Source of the DNA: Betaproteobacteria bacterium
GTDB taxonomy: Bacteria; Pseudomonadota; Gammaproteobacteria; Burkholderiales; Casimicrobiaceae
Reading direction: 5' to 3'
Assembly (NCBI GenBank): GCA_016720425.1
Contig: JADKKQ010000001.1
Span: forward strand, 744,001 to 808,000
DNA length: 64,000 bases
The position numbers were made by a program, and so were the translations under genes. This document shows, one piece after another, positions 49,680 through 58,506 of this stretch. Every line of letters starts with the position of its first letter. The first letter of the stretch is position 1. Below the pieces are notes generated by a model. The model was not told the DNA's origin, did no database searches, and saw nothing but the letters and a program-made list of their open reading frames with translations.

Positions 49680-52142
49680 ATGCGAAAAGAGAACCTGGTC
49701 GTGGTCGGCAACGGGATGGCCGGCATGCGGGCCGTCGAGGAGCTGCTGAAGCTCGCTCCCGACCTGTACCGGATCACCGTCTTCGGCGCCGAGCCGCACC
49801 CGAACTACAACCGCATCCTGCTCTCGCCGGTGCTGGCAGGGGAGATGACCATCCAGGACATCGTCCTCAACCCGCTCGCCTGGTACGCGGAGCACGGCAT
49901 CGCGCTGCGCCTTGGCCGGACCGTCGCCGGCATCAACCGCGCGCGGCGCACCGTGGTCGCCGACGACGGCAGCGAGGTGGGCTACGATCGCCTGCTGCTC
50001 GCCACCGGCTCGACGCCGTTCATGCCGCCGATCCCGGGCCGGGACCTGCCCGGGGTCATCAGCTACCGCGACATCCGCGACACCACCGAGATGATCGATG
50101 CGGCGGGCCGCTATCGCCACGCCGTGGTGATCGGCGGCGGCCTGCTCGGGCTGGAAGCGGCCAACGGCCTGCGCCAGCGCGGGATGGACGTCACCGTGGT
50201 GCACCTGATGCCCTGGCTGATGGAGCGGCAACTCGACCGCGCCGCTGCCGACCTGCTGCAGGCGTCGCTGGAGGCGCGCGGCCTCAAGTTTCTGATGGAG
50301 CGCCAGACCGAGGCGCTGCTGCGCGGGGAGTCGGGCCGGGTCGTGGCGGTGCGGTTCAAGGACGGCCTGGAGATCCCCGCCGATCTCGTGGTCGTCGCGG
50401 CCGGGATCCGCCCCAACACCGCGCTGGCGGAGTCGGCGAAGCTCCACTGCAATCGCGGCATCGTCGTCAACGACACGATGCAGACCTACGACCCGCGTAT
50501 CTACGCGGTGGGCGAGTGCGTCGCGCACCGGGGCATCGCCTACGGCCTGGTCGCGCCGCTGTTCGAGCAGGCGAAGGTCTGCGCCAACCACCTCGCCCAC
50601 TTCGGCATCGCGCGCTACACCGGGTCGGTGACGTCGACCAAGCTGAAGGTGACCGGCATCGACCTCTTCTCCTGCGGCGACTTCATGGCCGAGAAGGGCG
50701 GCGTCGACGCCATCGTGCTGCACGATCCGGGCGGCGGCGTCTACAAGAAGCTGGTGGTGAGGAACGACACGCTGGTCGGGGCCGTGCTCTACGGCGACAC
50801 GGCGGACGGCGCCCGGTACTTCCAGATGGTCAAGGATCAGCAGAACATCCACGCGATCCGCGACCAGCTGCTGTTCGGCCAGAACGCGTCGGTCGGCGAC
50901 GCCGGCCACGCCGGCAATGCGCACGCCGCGCTGCTGCCCGACGACGCCGAGGTCTGCGGCTGCAACGGCGTGTGCAAGGGCGACATCGTCAAGGCGATCA
51001 AGGGGCAGGGCCTGTTCACGCTGGACGACGTGCGCAAGCACACCAAGGCGTCGAGTTCCTGCGGGTCCTGCACCGGCCTGGTGGAGCAGATCCTGGCTTC
51101 GACGATCGGCGGCGCCTACACGCCGGCGCGGTCGAAGGACAAGGCGATGTGCGCCTGCACCGACCACTCGCACGGCACGGTGCGCCAGGCGATCCGCGAC
51201 CTCCACCTCGTCAGCATCCCCGCGGTGATGCGGGCGCTCGACTGGAAGGCGCCGGACGGCTGCGCGTCGTGCCGGCCGGCGCTCAACTACTACCTGATCT
51301 CCACCTGGCCGGGGGAGGCGAAGGACGATCCGCAGTCGCGCTTCGTCAACGAGCGGGCGCACGCGAACATCCAGAAGGACGGCACGTTCAGCGTGGTGCC
51401 GCGGATGTGGGGCGGCCTGACCACGCCGCAGGAGTTGCGCGTGATCGCGGACGTCGCCGAGAAATACCGGGTGCCCACGGTGAAGATGACCGGCGGCGCG
51501 CGCGTCGACCTGCTCGGCATCCGCAAGGAGGACCTGCCGAAGATCTGGGCCGACCTGGGCGCGGCGGGGATGGTCTCCGGCCACGCCTACGGCAAGAGCA
51601 TCCGCACCGTGAAGACCTGCGTCGGGGCCGAGCACTGCCGCTTCGGCACGCAGAAGTCGATGGGCATGGGGGTGAAGCTCGAACGGATGCTGTTCGGGAT
51701 GTGGAGCCCGCACAAGGTCAAGCTGGCGGTCTCCGGCTGCCCGCGCAACTGTGCCGAGGCGGGCATCAAGGACGTCGGCGTCATCGGCGTCGATTCCGGG
51801 TACGAGATCTACGTCGCCGGCAACGGCGGCATCAAGACCGAGGTGGCCCAGTTCCTCTGCAAGGTGAAGTCCGACGACGAGGTGATGGAGTACTCGGGCG
51901 CCTTCCTGCAGCTCTACCGCGAGGAGGGCTACTACCTGGAGCGCACCTGCCACTACGTCGCCCGGGTCGGGCTGGATCACGTCAAGGCGGCGGTGGTCGA
52001 CGATGCGACGCAGCGCGGTGAGCTCTACGCGCGCCTCAGGGACGCGCTGCAGGATTACGAGGATCCCTGGACGCAGGCCGTGCAGCAGCCGGCGGTGCGC
52101 CGCGAATACGAAGTGATCCAACTGGTCGAGACGAAGGGATGA
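49680..52142 (+). CDS. nirB: NADH-dependent nitrite reductase, large subunit
   Basis: The 820-residue cytoplasmic enzyme reduces nitrite to ammonium with six electrons from NADH. The FAD/NADH part has VVVGNGMAGMRAVEELL (N-terminus), VVIGGGLLGLEAANGL near 150 and a GECVAHRG segment. Two [2Fe-2S] BFD-like motifs follow, the first VCGCNGVCKGDIVKAI and ASSSCGSCTGLVEQIL. The siroheme/4Fe-4S domain has CVGAEHCRFGTQ and VSGCPRNCAEAG. Length matches the family. AAGGAA stands 6-11 bp before the ATG. It overlaps nirD by 4 bp and is preceded by a sigma-54-type promoter. Confidence 0.96.
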   Translation: MRKENLVVVGNGMAGMRAVEELLKLAPDLYRITVFGAEPHPNYNRILLSPVLAGEMTIQDIVLNPLAWYAEHGIALRLGRTVAGINRARRTVVADDGSEVGYDRLLLATGSTPFMPPIPGRDLPGVISYRDIRDTTEMIDAAGRYRHAVVIGGGLLGLEAANGLRQRGMDVTVVHLMPWLMERQLDRAAADLLQASLEARGLKFLMERQTEALLRGESGRVVAVRFKDGLEIPADLVVVAAGIRPNTALAESAKLHCNRGIVVNDTMQTYDPRIYAVGECVAHRGIAYGLVAPLFEQAKVCANHLAHFGIARYTGSVTSTKLKVTGIDLFSCGDFMAEKGGVDAIVLHDPGGGVYKKLVVRNDTLVGAVLYGDTADGARYFQMVKDQQNIHAIRDQLLFGQNASVGDAGHAGNAHAALLPDDAEVCGCNGVCKGDIVKAIKGQGLFTLDDVRKHTKASSSCGSCTGLVEQILASTIGGAYTPARSKDKAMCACTDHSHGTVRQAIRDLHLVSIPAVMRALDWKAPDGCASCRPALNYYLISTWPGEAKDDPQSRFVNERAHANIQKDGTFSVVPRMWGGLTTPQELRVIADVAEKYRVPTVKMTGGARVDLLGIRKEDLPKIWADLGAAGMVSGHAYGKSIRTVKTCVGAEHCRFGTQKSMGMGVKLERMLFGMWSPHKVKLAVSGCPRNCAEAGIKDVGVIGVDSGYEIYVAGNGGIKTEVAQFLCKVKSDDEVMEYSGAFLQLYREEGYYLERTCHYVARVGLDHVKAAVVDDATQRGELYARLRDALQDYEDPWTQAVQQPAVRREYEVIQLVETKG

Positions 52143-52450
52143 GCCGATGGATCGAGGTGTGCGCGCTGGACGAGATCGCGCGCCAGGGCAGCCGGGTGGT
52201 CGCGTCGACGCAGGGCGGGATCGCCATCTTCCGCACCGCCGACGACCGCGTGTTCGGCCTGCTCGACCGCTGTCCGCACAAGGGCGGGCCGCTGTCGCAG
52301 GGCATCGTGCACGGCGACACGGTCACCTGTCCGCTGCACGGCCTCAAGCTGGGGCTGGCCGACGGCGAGGCGGTGGCGCCGGACAAGGGCTGCGCGCGAA
52401 GTTTCCCGGTCAAGGTCGAGGGCGGCGTGGTGTGGCTGCAGCTCGGTTGA
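52139..52450 (+). CDS. nirD: NADH-dependent nitrite reductase, small subunit
   Basis: The 103-residue Rieske-like subunit has LLDRCPHKGGPLSQG and VTCPLHGLKLGLADG (Cys-x-His and Cys-x2-His). The Rieske [2Fe-2S] ligands are therefore intact, unlike in E. coli NirD, where they are lost. It starts inside the nirB stop (ATGA), so the two are coupled. Length fits the family. It acts with NirB in nitrite assimilation. No siroheme synthase or nitrate reductase is in the window. Confidence 0.93.
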   Translation: MSRWIEVCALDEIARQGSRVVASTQGGIAIFRTADDRVFGLLDRCPHKGGPLSQGIVHGDTVTCPLHGLKLGLADGEAVAPDKGCARSFPVKVEGGVVWLQLG

Positions 52451-52506
52451 GCTCGTAGTTCGGGTGCCGACGAGCGCGGCGCGGGCGCGGCGAATGGACG
52501 CGCGTC

Positions 52507-52540
52507 GACGTCGCCCTGCGGCTGCAGCGTCAAGTATTGA
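52507..52540 (+). pseudogene. Remnant of a redoxin gene 3' end
   Basis: These 34 bp match the last 34 bp of the exported redoxin gene (49084-49117) with three differences and end in a stop codon (encoding SPCGCSVKY versus SPYGCSVKY). They are all that remains of a second copy of that gene. The paired copies bracket nirBD and its promoter. Confidence 0.65.
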
Positions 52541-52628
52541 CCGCAAGCAAGCCGCCGTCCGCGGCGGGGTGGTAGCGTGGCAGCCGGGCCTCGCGGGATC
52601 GTCCCGGGGGCGAGTACGAAGGGCCGTC

Positions 52629-53408
52629 ATGGACGCCGCCAGCCACCCCCTCCGCCGCAAGCTTGCGCAAGGCCGGACGATTGCCGGCATCTGGTGCGGC
52701 ATACCGCAACCGCAGGTGGCCGGCGCGCTCGCCGTCGCCGGGCTGGACTTCGTCTTCCTCGACTGCGAGCACGGCAGCTGGGACTTCGCGTCGCTCGAAG
52801 GCGCGATCCTCGCCTGCGAGGACGGCGGCGCCTGCCCGATCGTGCGCGCGCCGGGTCCCGATGCGTTCTTCGTGCAGCGCGTGCTCGACCTCGGTGCCGA
52901 CGGCGTCGTGGTCCCGCAGATTCCCGATGCCGTCGCGGCCGAGCGCGCAGTGGCGATGGCGCACTACGCGCCCGACGGCACGCGCGGCTACAACCCGTTC
53001 ACGCGCGGCGGGCACTACGGCGTGCCGCCGCAGCCGAAGCTCGCCCGCGGCTACCCGTTCACCGGCGTGCTGGTCGAGTCGCCGGACGCCGCCCTGCACC
53101 TCGAGCGCATCGCCGCGCTGCCGCGGCTCGACCTCATCTACCTCGGCGTCTTCGACTACTCGGTCGCGCTGGGCATCCCCGGGCAGGTCGACGACCCGCG
53201 CGTGCAGGCGTTCGTCGAGCGCGCGGCGCAGATCGGTCGCGCGGCCGGCAAGGCGGTCGGCACCACGGCGACCGACGCGGCGCAGGTCGAGCGCCTCACC
53301 CGCGCCGGCGTCAACGTGCTGCTCTACGGCACCGACGCCTGGCTGATCGGCACGGCGACGAAGGCCGGTCTCGCGCTCTACGCCGGCGCGCCGGGGCGCG
53401 GCGCCTGA
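52629..53408 (+). CDS. HpcH/HpaI-family aldolase
   Basis: The 259-residue class II aldolase (2-oxo-4-hydroxy-acid aldolase type) cleaves or forms C-C bonds of pyruvate-like substrates with a divalent metal. Motifs: FVFLDCEHGSWDFASLEGAI, VVVPQIPDAVAAERAV (metal/substrate), RGYNPFTRGGHYG and LVESPDAALHLERIAALPRL. It resembles HpaI/RhmA/GarL-like enzymes; the natural substrate is unknown. The start ATG is chosen at the family N-terminus; the frame is open upstream. It follows the redoxin fragment by 88 bp and is independent of nirBD. Confidence 0.88.
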   Translation: MDAASHPLRRKLAQGRTIAGIWCGIPQPQVAGALAVAGLDFVFLDCEHGSWDFASLEGAILACEDGGACPIVRAPGPDAFFVQRVLDLGADGVVVPQIPDAVAAERAVAMAHYAPDGTRGYNPFTRGGHYGVPPQPKLARGYPFTGVLVESPDAALHLERIAALPRLDLIYLGVFDYSVALGIPGQVDDPRVQAFVERAAQIGRAAGKAVGTTATDAAQVERLTRAGVNVLLYGTDAWLIGTATKAGLALYAGAPGRGA

Positions 53409-53511
53409 TCCCGGCAGCGTTGGCGCCGCGATCCGGGATCGCGCCGCGCCGACGGCGGATTCGCTCCCCGTCGCCCCGGGCGGTCGGAACTGAATCGCAG
53501 CATCCGCACCG

Positions 53512-53540
53512 TTGACCCCCGCGACCGAACCCTCGATACT
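53512..53540 (+). promoter_or_regulatory. Sigma-70 promoter of the channel gene
   Basis: TTGACC (53512-53517), a 17-bp spacer and GATACT (53535-53540) form a strong consensus promoter. Transcription would start about 45 bp before the ATG at 53591. Confidence 0.6.
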
Positions 53541-53590
53541 CGCGGCGGCGTGACCGAGCACGCCCCATCCTCGCCGCCCAGCCCGCACAC

Positions 53591-55255
53591 ATGCTGTCAC
53601 GACTCAAGCGTTCGACCCGGCGCCTGCTGCTGTTGCTCGCCCTGCTGCCGGCGGCGGTGCTGGTCCTGGGCACGCTCTACATGCTCGGCATGGAGCACCT
53701 GGAAGGCGCGCCGCGCACCTTCCTGCAGAGCCTGCAGTGGGCCTCGGAGACGCTCACCACCACGGGTTACGGCGGCGACAGCCGCTGGAACCATCCGGGC
53801 GTGGCGCTGTTCGTCATCCTCGGCCAGTTCCTCGGCCAGTTTCTCGTCTTCCTGATCTTCCCCATCTTCGTGCTGCCCTACGTCGAGGAGCGGTTCGAGG
53901 TCCGCCTGCAGCACGTGCTGCCGCCGATGGACGGCAAGGTGCTGTTCTATCGCTACACGCCGGCCCTCGAGTCGCTGCTCGAGGAATTCAACCGCGTCCG
54001 CAGCCCGTTCGTCGTCTTCGAGGAGGACATGACGCTGGCGCGCAACCTGCGCGATCGCGGCTACAACGTGGTCATCGGCAAGCTGGCTGAAGACCCTGCC
54101 GCGCTGGTCCGGGTGCGGCAGGCGCGGGCGGTCGTCACCAACGCGGGCGACCACGCCAATGCCACCTGCACGCTGGTGGTCCGCGAAATGGGCTTCGCCG
54201 GCCCGCTGTATGCGCTGGCCAACGATCCGCTCTACCGTTCGCCGATGATCCGGATCGGCGCCACCGACGTGTTCACGCCGGCCCACGTGCTCGGCGCGGC
54301 GCTGGCTTCGCGCGCCAGCGTGCGCATCAGCCCGCCGGCCGAGGGGATGCACCTGCTCGGAACCATGGCGGGCATGGCCGAGTTCCGGGTGCGCGCGGGC
54401 AGTTCGCTGGCCGGCCGGCGGCTGGGCGACCTGCACCTGCGCGAGCGGCACGGCGTATCCGTCATCGGGCAATGGCGCGGCGGAAGCTTCACCACCACCA
54501 AGGGGCCGGACACGCACATCGAGCCGGGGGCGATCCTGGTCGTCGTCGGCGCGCACGCCAAATTGGAAGTCGTCGAGCGCATGGCGATGCCGATCCGCCG
54601 CACGGGCCCGATCATCGTCGCCGGCTGCGGCGCCGTGGGGCACAAGGTGATCGAACTGCTGCACGACGCCAGGGAGAGCTGCGTCGTGATCGATCGCGAC
54701 TACGCCCCCGGCGTCGACGTCGTCGGCAACGTGCTCGAGCACGCCACCCTCGACCGGGCCGGGGTGCGCGAGGCGAGCGCGGTGATCCTCGCGTTGAGCG
54801 ACGACAGCGAATCGGTGTTCGCCACCGCCGCGGTGCGCGAGTACGCGCCCGAGGTGCCGCTGATCGTGCGGGTGCTGCGCTCGCCCAACACGGCGCGGCT
54901 CTATCGTTCGGGCGCCGACTTCGCCATTTCGGTGGGGCAGGTCGCCGGGCAGATCCTCGGCTATCACCTGCTCGACGAGCAGGTCGCCACCGTCGAGAAC
55001 CGGATCAAGTTCAGCCGCTTCACCGCCGGCACGCTGGCGGGCTCGCACCCGTGGCGCAGCGAGGCGGTCGAACGGACAGGGGCCAAGGTCATCGCCGTCG
55101 AGCGGGGGCAGGACGTGCTGGTCGCCTTCGACGACGACTTCCTGGTGCAGCCCGACGATGCGCTCGTGGTCTGCGGCTCGATCAACAGCCTGGGGCGCTA
55201 CCAGCGGGAGCTCCAGGCCGCGACGGCCTCCGCGGCGCCTGCGTTGCGCGCGTAG
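53591..55255 (+). CDS. Potassium/ion channel with tandem TrkA (RCK) domains
   Basis: The 554-residue protein has two N-terminal TM helices around a pore loop (SETLTTTGYGGDSRWN), then a long cytoplasmic part with two RCK modules. RCK-N segments appear as VFEEDMTLARNLRDRGYNVVIG and IIVAGCGAVGHKVIELLHD (GxGxxG). RCK-C segments appear as FRVRAGSSLAGRRLGDLHL and KVIAVERGQDVLVAFDDDF. The filter TTGYGG differs from the canonical TVGYG by Thr for Val and lacks the Asp after GYG. Similar tandem-RCK channels (CASTOR/SthK-like) occur in proteobacteria; ion selectivity must be tested. Promoter and ATG are clear. Confidence 0.85.
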   Translation: MLSRLKRSTRRLLLLLALLPAAVLVLGTLYMLGMEHLEGAPRTFLQSLQWASETLTTTGYGGDSRWNHPGVALFVILGQFLGQFLVFLIFPIFVLPYVEERFEVRLQHVLPPMDGKVLFYRYTPALESLLEEFNRVRSPFVVFEEDMTLARNLRDRGYNVVIGKLAEDPAALVRVRQARAVVTNAGDHANATCTLVVREMGFAGPLYALANDPLYRSPMIRIGATDVFTPAHVLGAALASRASVRISPPAEGMHLLGTMAGMAEFRVRAGSSLAGRRLGDLHLRERHGVSVIGQWRGGSFTTTKGPDTHIEPGAILVVVGAHAKLEVVERMAMPIRRTGPIIVAGCGAVGHKVIELLHDARESCVVIDRDYAPGVDVVGNVLEHATLDRAGVREASAVILALSDDSESVFATAAVREYAPEVPLIVRVLRSPNTARLYRSGADFAISVGQVAGQILGYHLLDEQVATVENRIKFSRFTAGTLAGSHPWRSEAVERTGAKVIAVERGQDVLVAFDDDFLVQPDDALVVCGSINSLGRYQRELQAATASAAPALRA

Positions 55256-55285
55256 CGGCCGCGGGCGTCGGCCCGCAACCGGCCG

Positions 55286-55328
55286 TTGACCTGCGTCAAT
55301 GCCCGGCGCCGTCGCGGCGCGCTAATGA
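55286..55328 (+). promoter_or_regulatory. FNR/CRP-family box with -10 element ahead of the DUF5648-CotH gene
   Basis: TTGACCTGCGTCAA (55286-55299) is a perfect TTGA-N6-TCAA dyad, followed 23 bp later by TAATGA (55323-55328). The predicted start lies near 55336, about 67 nt before the ATG. The same two elements with almost equal spacing precede the other DUF5648 gene (4392-4435), so both genes probably answer to one regulator. Confidence 0.62.
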
Positions 55329-55402
55329 AATGAGCAACACCTCAGCAGCTCGGGCCTTTGGACGCCCGGCGGCGCATGGGCCCACGCAGTCAAGGAGGGG
55401 CC

Positions 55403-57715
55403 ATGCGCAACTTGTCGCGTTTCCTGTTCATCGCGTCCTGCGGGCTGGCCACCAGCCTCGCCGTCGGTGCCGCGCCGACGGCGGTCGAGTACTTTCACGC
55501 CGGCTACGGCCACTACTTCGTGACCGCGTCGCCGCCGGAGATCGCCGCGCTCGATGCCGGCAGCATCCGCGGCTGGAGCCGCACCGGGGAGTCGTTCGGC
55601 GTGCTCGAACGCGACACCGCGGGCGCGGCCAACGTCTGCCGCTTCTGGAGCGGGCAGGCGTTCGCTCCGAAGAGCTCGCACTTCTACACGCCGGTCGCGG
55701 CGGAGTGCGCGACCGTCAAGGGCAACCCCGACTGGCGGTTCGAGGGCGAGGTGTTCGCGCTGGCGCTGCCCGACGCGGCCGGTGCCTGCGCCGGAGCCAC
55801 GATGCCGCTCCACCGCCTGTACAACGCCGGCCGGACCGGCGCGCCGAACCACCGCTACACGACGCGGCTGCCGCTCCGGAACGAGATGCTGGCGCAGGGC
55901 TGGGTCGCCGAGGGGTCCGGCCTCGGCGTGATCGGCTGCGTGCCGCTGCCGGCCGACCAGGAGATCATCACCGGGTACGTCATCGACGGCTACATCGCGG
56001 GCGCGCTGGTCTGTCTCGACGGCAACCGCAACGGTCGCTGCGACGGCACCGAGGCGCAGGCCACTACGGACACCGCGGGCCGCTATCAGCTGGCGATCCC
56101 GCGGGACGCGACGGCGCCGCTGGTGGCCGAGGTCATTGCCGGGTGGTCGCGCGACGGCGACCAGCCGCAGACGACGGTCGACGTTTCGTTCCGCCTGTCG
56201 TCGCCGTCGCGCAGCTACGGCACCGACATCACGCCGTTCTCGACGCTGGTGCAGCTGACCGCGCAGAGCGACACGCGGCTGGCGGAGGACCTGGTGCGCG
56301 ACCTGCTCGGGTTGCCGCCGAAATTCGACCTTCGGCTGAGCGCCGCGAAGGCGGGGTCGCTGCAGCAGGCGGTGGCGAAGTCGGTCGTGACGGCGCTGAA
56401 GGCGAAAGGACTGACGCTGGACCTGTCGGCCCCGGGCGCGCTGGCGAGCGTCGTCGCTGCGTTTCCCGCCGCGCTGACCGACCTGCCGCAACTGCGGATC
56501 GCCACCAAGCACGGGGCGCCGATCCTGTCCAAGGAAGTGTACGTCGACGCGACCTACGTGCTGACCAACCCCGCCGCCGCGGTGCCCGACGTGGCGCTGA
56601 ACGGCAAGATCCGCGGGAGGGGCAACTCGACCTGGGGCCAGCCGAAGAATCCGTACAAGCTGCAGTTCAGCAACGACGCCGGCTACGCCAAGATCACCGA
56701 CGTGCTGGGGATGAAGAAGCAGCGCAACTGGGCGCTGCTGGCCGACTACTTCGACCGCTCGCTGCTGCGCAACAAGCTGGCGCTGTCCTTGGGCAGCAGC
56801 AGCGTGTTCGCCGACGGCCTCAAGTGGACGCCGTCGGGGCAGCACGTCGAGGTCTGGCTCAACGACGACTACGTCGGCGTGTATCTCCTGACCGAGGACA
56901 TCCGCATCGACCCGGCGCGGCTCGACATCAGGAAGATGAGCTCCGACCCGGCCGCCAACGCCGTCGATGGCGGCTACATCGTCGAGGTCGACGTGCGGCT
57001 CGACTGCTACAACGACGGCGACCTCAACCTGCAGCTGGTGACGCCCAGGGGGGTGCCGTTCTGCATCGACACGCCGGACGAGGAGGCGATCACCCGCAAT
57101 CAGCTGGCCTACGTCAAGAGCCTGCTGCTGCAGGTCGAGGAGGAACTCTATGCGTGGAACCGGCTGGACCGGATCAACCCCGCGAGCTTCGCCGACTGGT
57201 ACCTGCTGCAGGAACTCTTCCGCAACAACGACGCCGTGTTCGTCTCCAGCGACTTCATGTGGAAGGACACCGCCGCCGCAGCCAATCCGCAGGATCGCCT
57301 GCTGAATATGGGCCCGCTGTGGGACTTCGACCGCAGCGCCGGCAACGTCAACTACTACGACAACTGGAAGACCGAGGGCTGCTGGGTCAGCAAGTACCCC
57401 GAAGCCAACTGGATCGGCAGGATGCTCGACCATCCGCAGTTCCTGGCGCAGACCATCGCGCGCTGGAAGCAGAAGCGGCCGGCGCTGGAGGCGTTCGTCA
57501 ACGTCGGCATCGACACCTACGCGCGGCGACTCGCCGACGCGCAGCAGCGCAACTTCGCGCGCTGGCCGATCCTGGGCGTGCAGCTCAGCAACTACTACAC
57601 GTTCTCGACCCACGCCGAGGAAGTCGCGTTCGTCCGCCGGTTCCTGAACGAGCGGATGGCGTGGCTCGACCAGGCCTACGCCAGTCCGGAGGCGTTCAAG
57701 GCGCTGTGCAGGTAG
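55403..57715 (+). CDS. Secreted DUF5648 - CotH kinase-like protein
   Basis: The 770-residue exported protein has four parts. These are a signal peptide (LFIASCGLATSLAVGA); a DUF5648 module (about 25-165, VEYFHAGYGHYFVTAS) about 80% identical to that of the gene at 4504; a Cna/SdrD-like beta segment (VCLDGNRNGRCDGTEAQATT) at about 185-250; and a CotH kinase domain with GRGNSTWGQPKNPYKLQF (Lys near 415) and the metal motif LWDFDRSAGN near 640. CotH kinases phosphorylate proteins outside the cytoplasm (spore coat CotH in Bacillus). The target is unknown. ATG 55403 follows AGGAGGGG; an earlier in-frame start lacks one. Its neighbour upstream is the channel; a REP cluster follows. Confidence 0.85.
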   Translation: MRNLSRFLFIASCGLATSLAVGAAPTAVEYFHAGYGHYFVTASPPEIAALDAGSIRGWSRTGESFGVLERDTAGAANVCRFWSGQAFAPKSSHFYTPVAAECATVKGNPDWRFEGEVFALALPDAAGACAGATMPLHRLYNAGRTGAPNHRYTTRLPLRNEMLAQGWVAEGSGLGVIGCVPLPADQEIITGYVIDGYIAGALVCLDGNRNGRCDGTEAQATTDTAGRYQLAIPRDATAPLVAEVIAGWSRDGDQPQTTVDVSFRLSSPSRSYGTDITPFSTLVQLTAQSDTRLAEDLVRDLLGLPPKFDLRLSAAKAGSLQQAVAKSVVTALKAKGLTLDLSAPGALASVVAAFPAALTDLPQLRIATKHGAPILSKEVYVDATYVLTNPAAAVPDVALNGKIRGRGNSTWGQPKNPYKLQFSNDAGYAKITDVLGMKKQRNWALLADYFDRSLLRNKLALSLGSSSVFADGLKWTPSGQHVEVWLNDDYVGVYLLTEDIRIDPARLDIRKMSSDPAANAVDGGYIVEVDVRLDCYNDGDLNLQLVTPRGVPFCIDTPDEEAITRNQLAYVKSLLLQVEEELYAWNRLDRINPASFADWYLLQELFRNNDAVFVSSDFMWKDTAAAANPQDRLLNMGPLWDFDRSAGNVNYYDNWKTEGCWVSKYPEANWIGRMLDHPQFLAQTIARWKQKRPALEAFVNVGIDTYARRLADAQQRNFARWPILGVQLSNYYTFSTHAEEVAFVRRFLNERMAWLDQAYASPEAFKALCR

Positions 57716-57735
57716 GCGCGAAGAACGCCGACCGC

Positions 57736-57963
57736 CTGTAGGAGCGGCGTCAGCCGCGAATGGAGCGCGCGCACCAAGCGGTTGTAGGAGCGGCTTCAGC
57801 CGCGAATGCAGCGCTTCAGCCGCGAATGCAGCGTGCGCACCAAGCGGTTGTAGGAGCGGCTTCAGCCGCGAATGCAGCGCGCGCACCGAGCGGTTGTAGG
57901 AGCGGCTTCAGCCGCGAATCGGCATTTCGCAAACGGCATTCGCGGCTGAAGCCGCTCCTACAA
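57736..57963. repeat. REP array: 46-bp tandem unit in four direct copies plus one inverted copy
   Basis: Plus-orientation REPs start near 57736, 57782, 57848 and 57894, and an inverted copy lies at about 57938-57963. The intervals between direct copies contain the shared spacer GCGCACC[AG]AGCGG, giving a 46-bp unit. The second copy has an additional internal 20-bp duplication. The array lies between the 3' ends of the CotH gene and the convergent monooxygenase gene. It is not a CRISPR: spacers are identical. Confidence 0.88.
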
Positions 57964-57996
57964 AAACCTCGCGCGCCGATGACGGCGGTCGGCCAA

Positions 57997-58305
57997 TCAA
58001 CCCGTCAACGGCCGAAATACCTCCACGTCGGCGGGACCTGCCGCCAAACCTTCGCTCTCGCGACGCTGCCGGTACGCGGCCAGATACGGCGCCTTGCAGT
58101 GCAGCTCGAAGGCCGCGTCGTCCACGTACGTCTCGTAGAACAGGAAGAGCTCCGGGTCCCTGGTCGAGCGGTGAACCCGATAGGCGAGGCACCCGGGCTC
58201 CGCGTTGCGCACGACGCCGGCCTGCTCGGCGAGCAGCGCCGCCAGCGCGTCGCCGTTGCCCTTCGTCGCCCGGATTCTCGCAACTACGGTGAGCATTTCG
58301 GCCAT
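57997..58305 (-). CDS. Antibiotic biosynthesis monooxygenase (ABM)-domain protein
   Basis: The 102-residue dimeric ferredoxin-like protein has LTVVARIRATKGNGDALAAL, GCLAYRVHRSTRDPELFLFYETYVDDAAF and FRPLTG. ABM-domain proteins include YgiN quinol monooxygenase and many uncharacterised small oxygenases that act without a cofactor. The substrate is unknown. TGGAG lies 8-12 bp before the ATG. It stands alone between a REP array and the divergent TetR operon. Confidence 0.82.
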   Translation of the reverse strand: MAEMLTVVARIRATKGNGDALAALLAEQAGVVRNAEPGCLAYRVHRSTRDPELFLFYETYVDDAAFELHCKAPYLAAYRQRRESEGLAAGPADVEVFRPLTG

Positions 58306-58490
58306 GGGGGGGCTCCATTCGGGGTGAGACGGTGCGAGTGAGTTCGCGCTGCGGGTCGTCAGGATACCGCCGCGGTTCGACGGGCGCGAGGTTCGAGTTC
58401 GCTTTGCCGAAAGACGGGGTGTTGGAGTGCCGCAGCGGGGAGGGGGAGCTTACGCTACCTTCGGGATCATCCCTTGCGTTGCAACAAAAG

Positions 58491-58506
58491 TTGGTATGAT
58501 TACCAA
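58491..58506 (+). promoter_or_regulatory. Perfect operator dyad abutting the TetR start codon
   Basis: TTGGTATGATTACCAA is a perfect 6-4-6 palindrome ending one base before the ATG. TATGAT inside it is a good -10; TTGCGT at 58474 is a weak -35 with a short spacer. This suggests autorepression and an almost leaderless transcript starting at or next to the ATG. Confidence 0.6.

Noticed and set aside
49680..49700. FNR-type control of nirBD
   Set aside because: No TTGA-N6-TCAA dyad lies upstream; the visible signals are of the sigma-54/NtrC type, and the enzyme is assimilatory.
57736..57963. Repeat array resembling a CRISPR
   Set aside because: The spacers between repeats are the same sequence rather than unique, the repeat is a REP palindrome found elsewhere in the window, and no cas gene is present.
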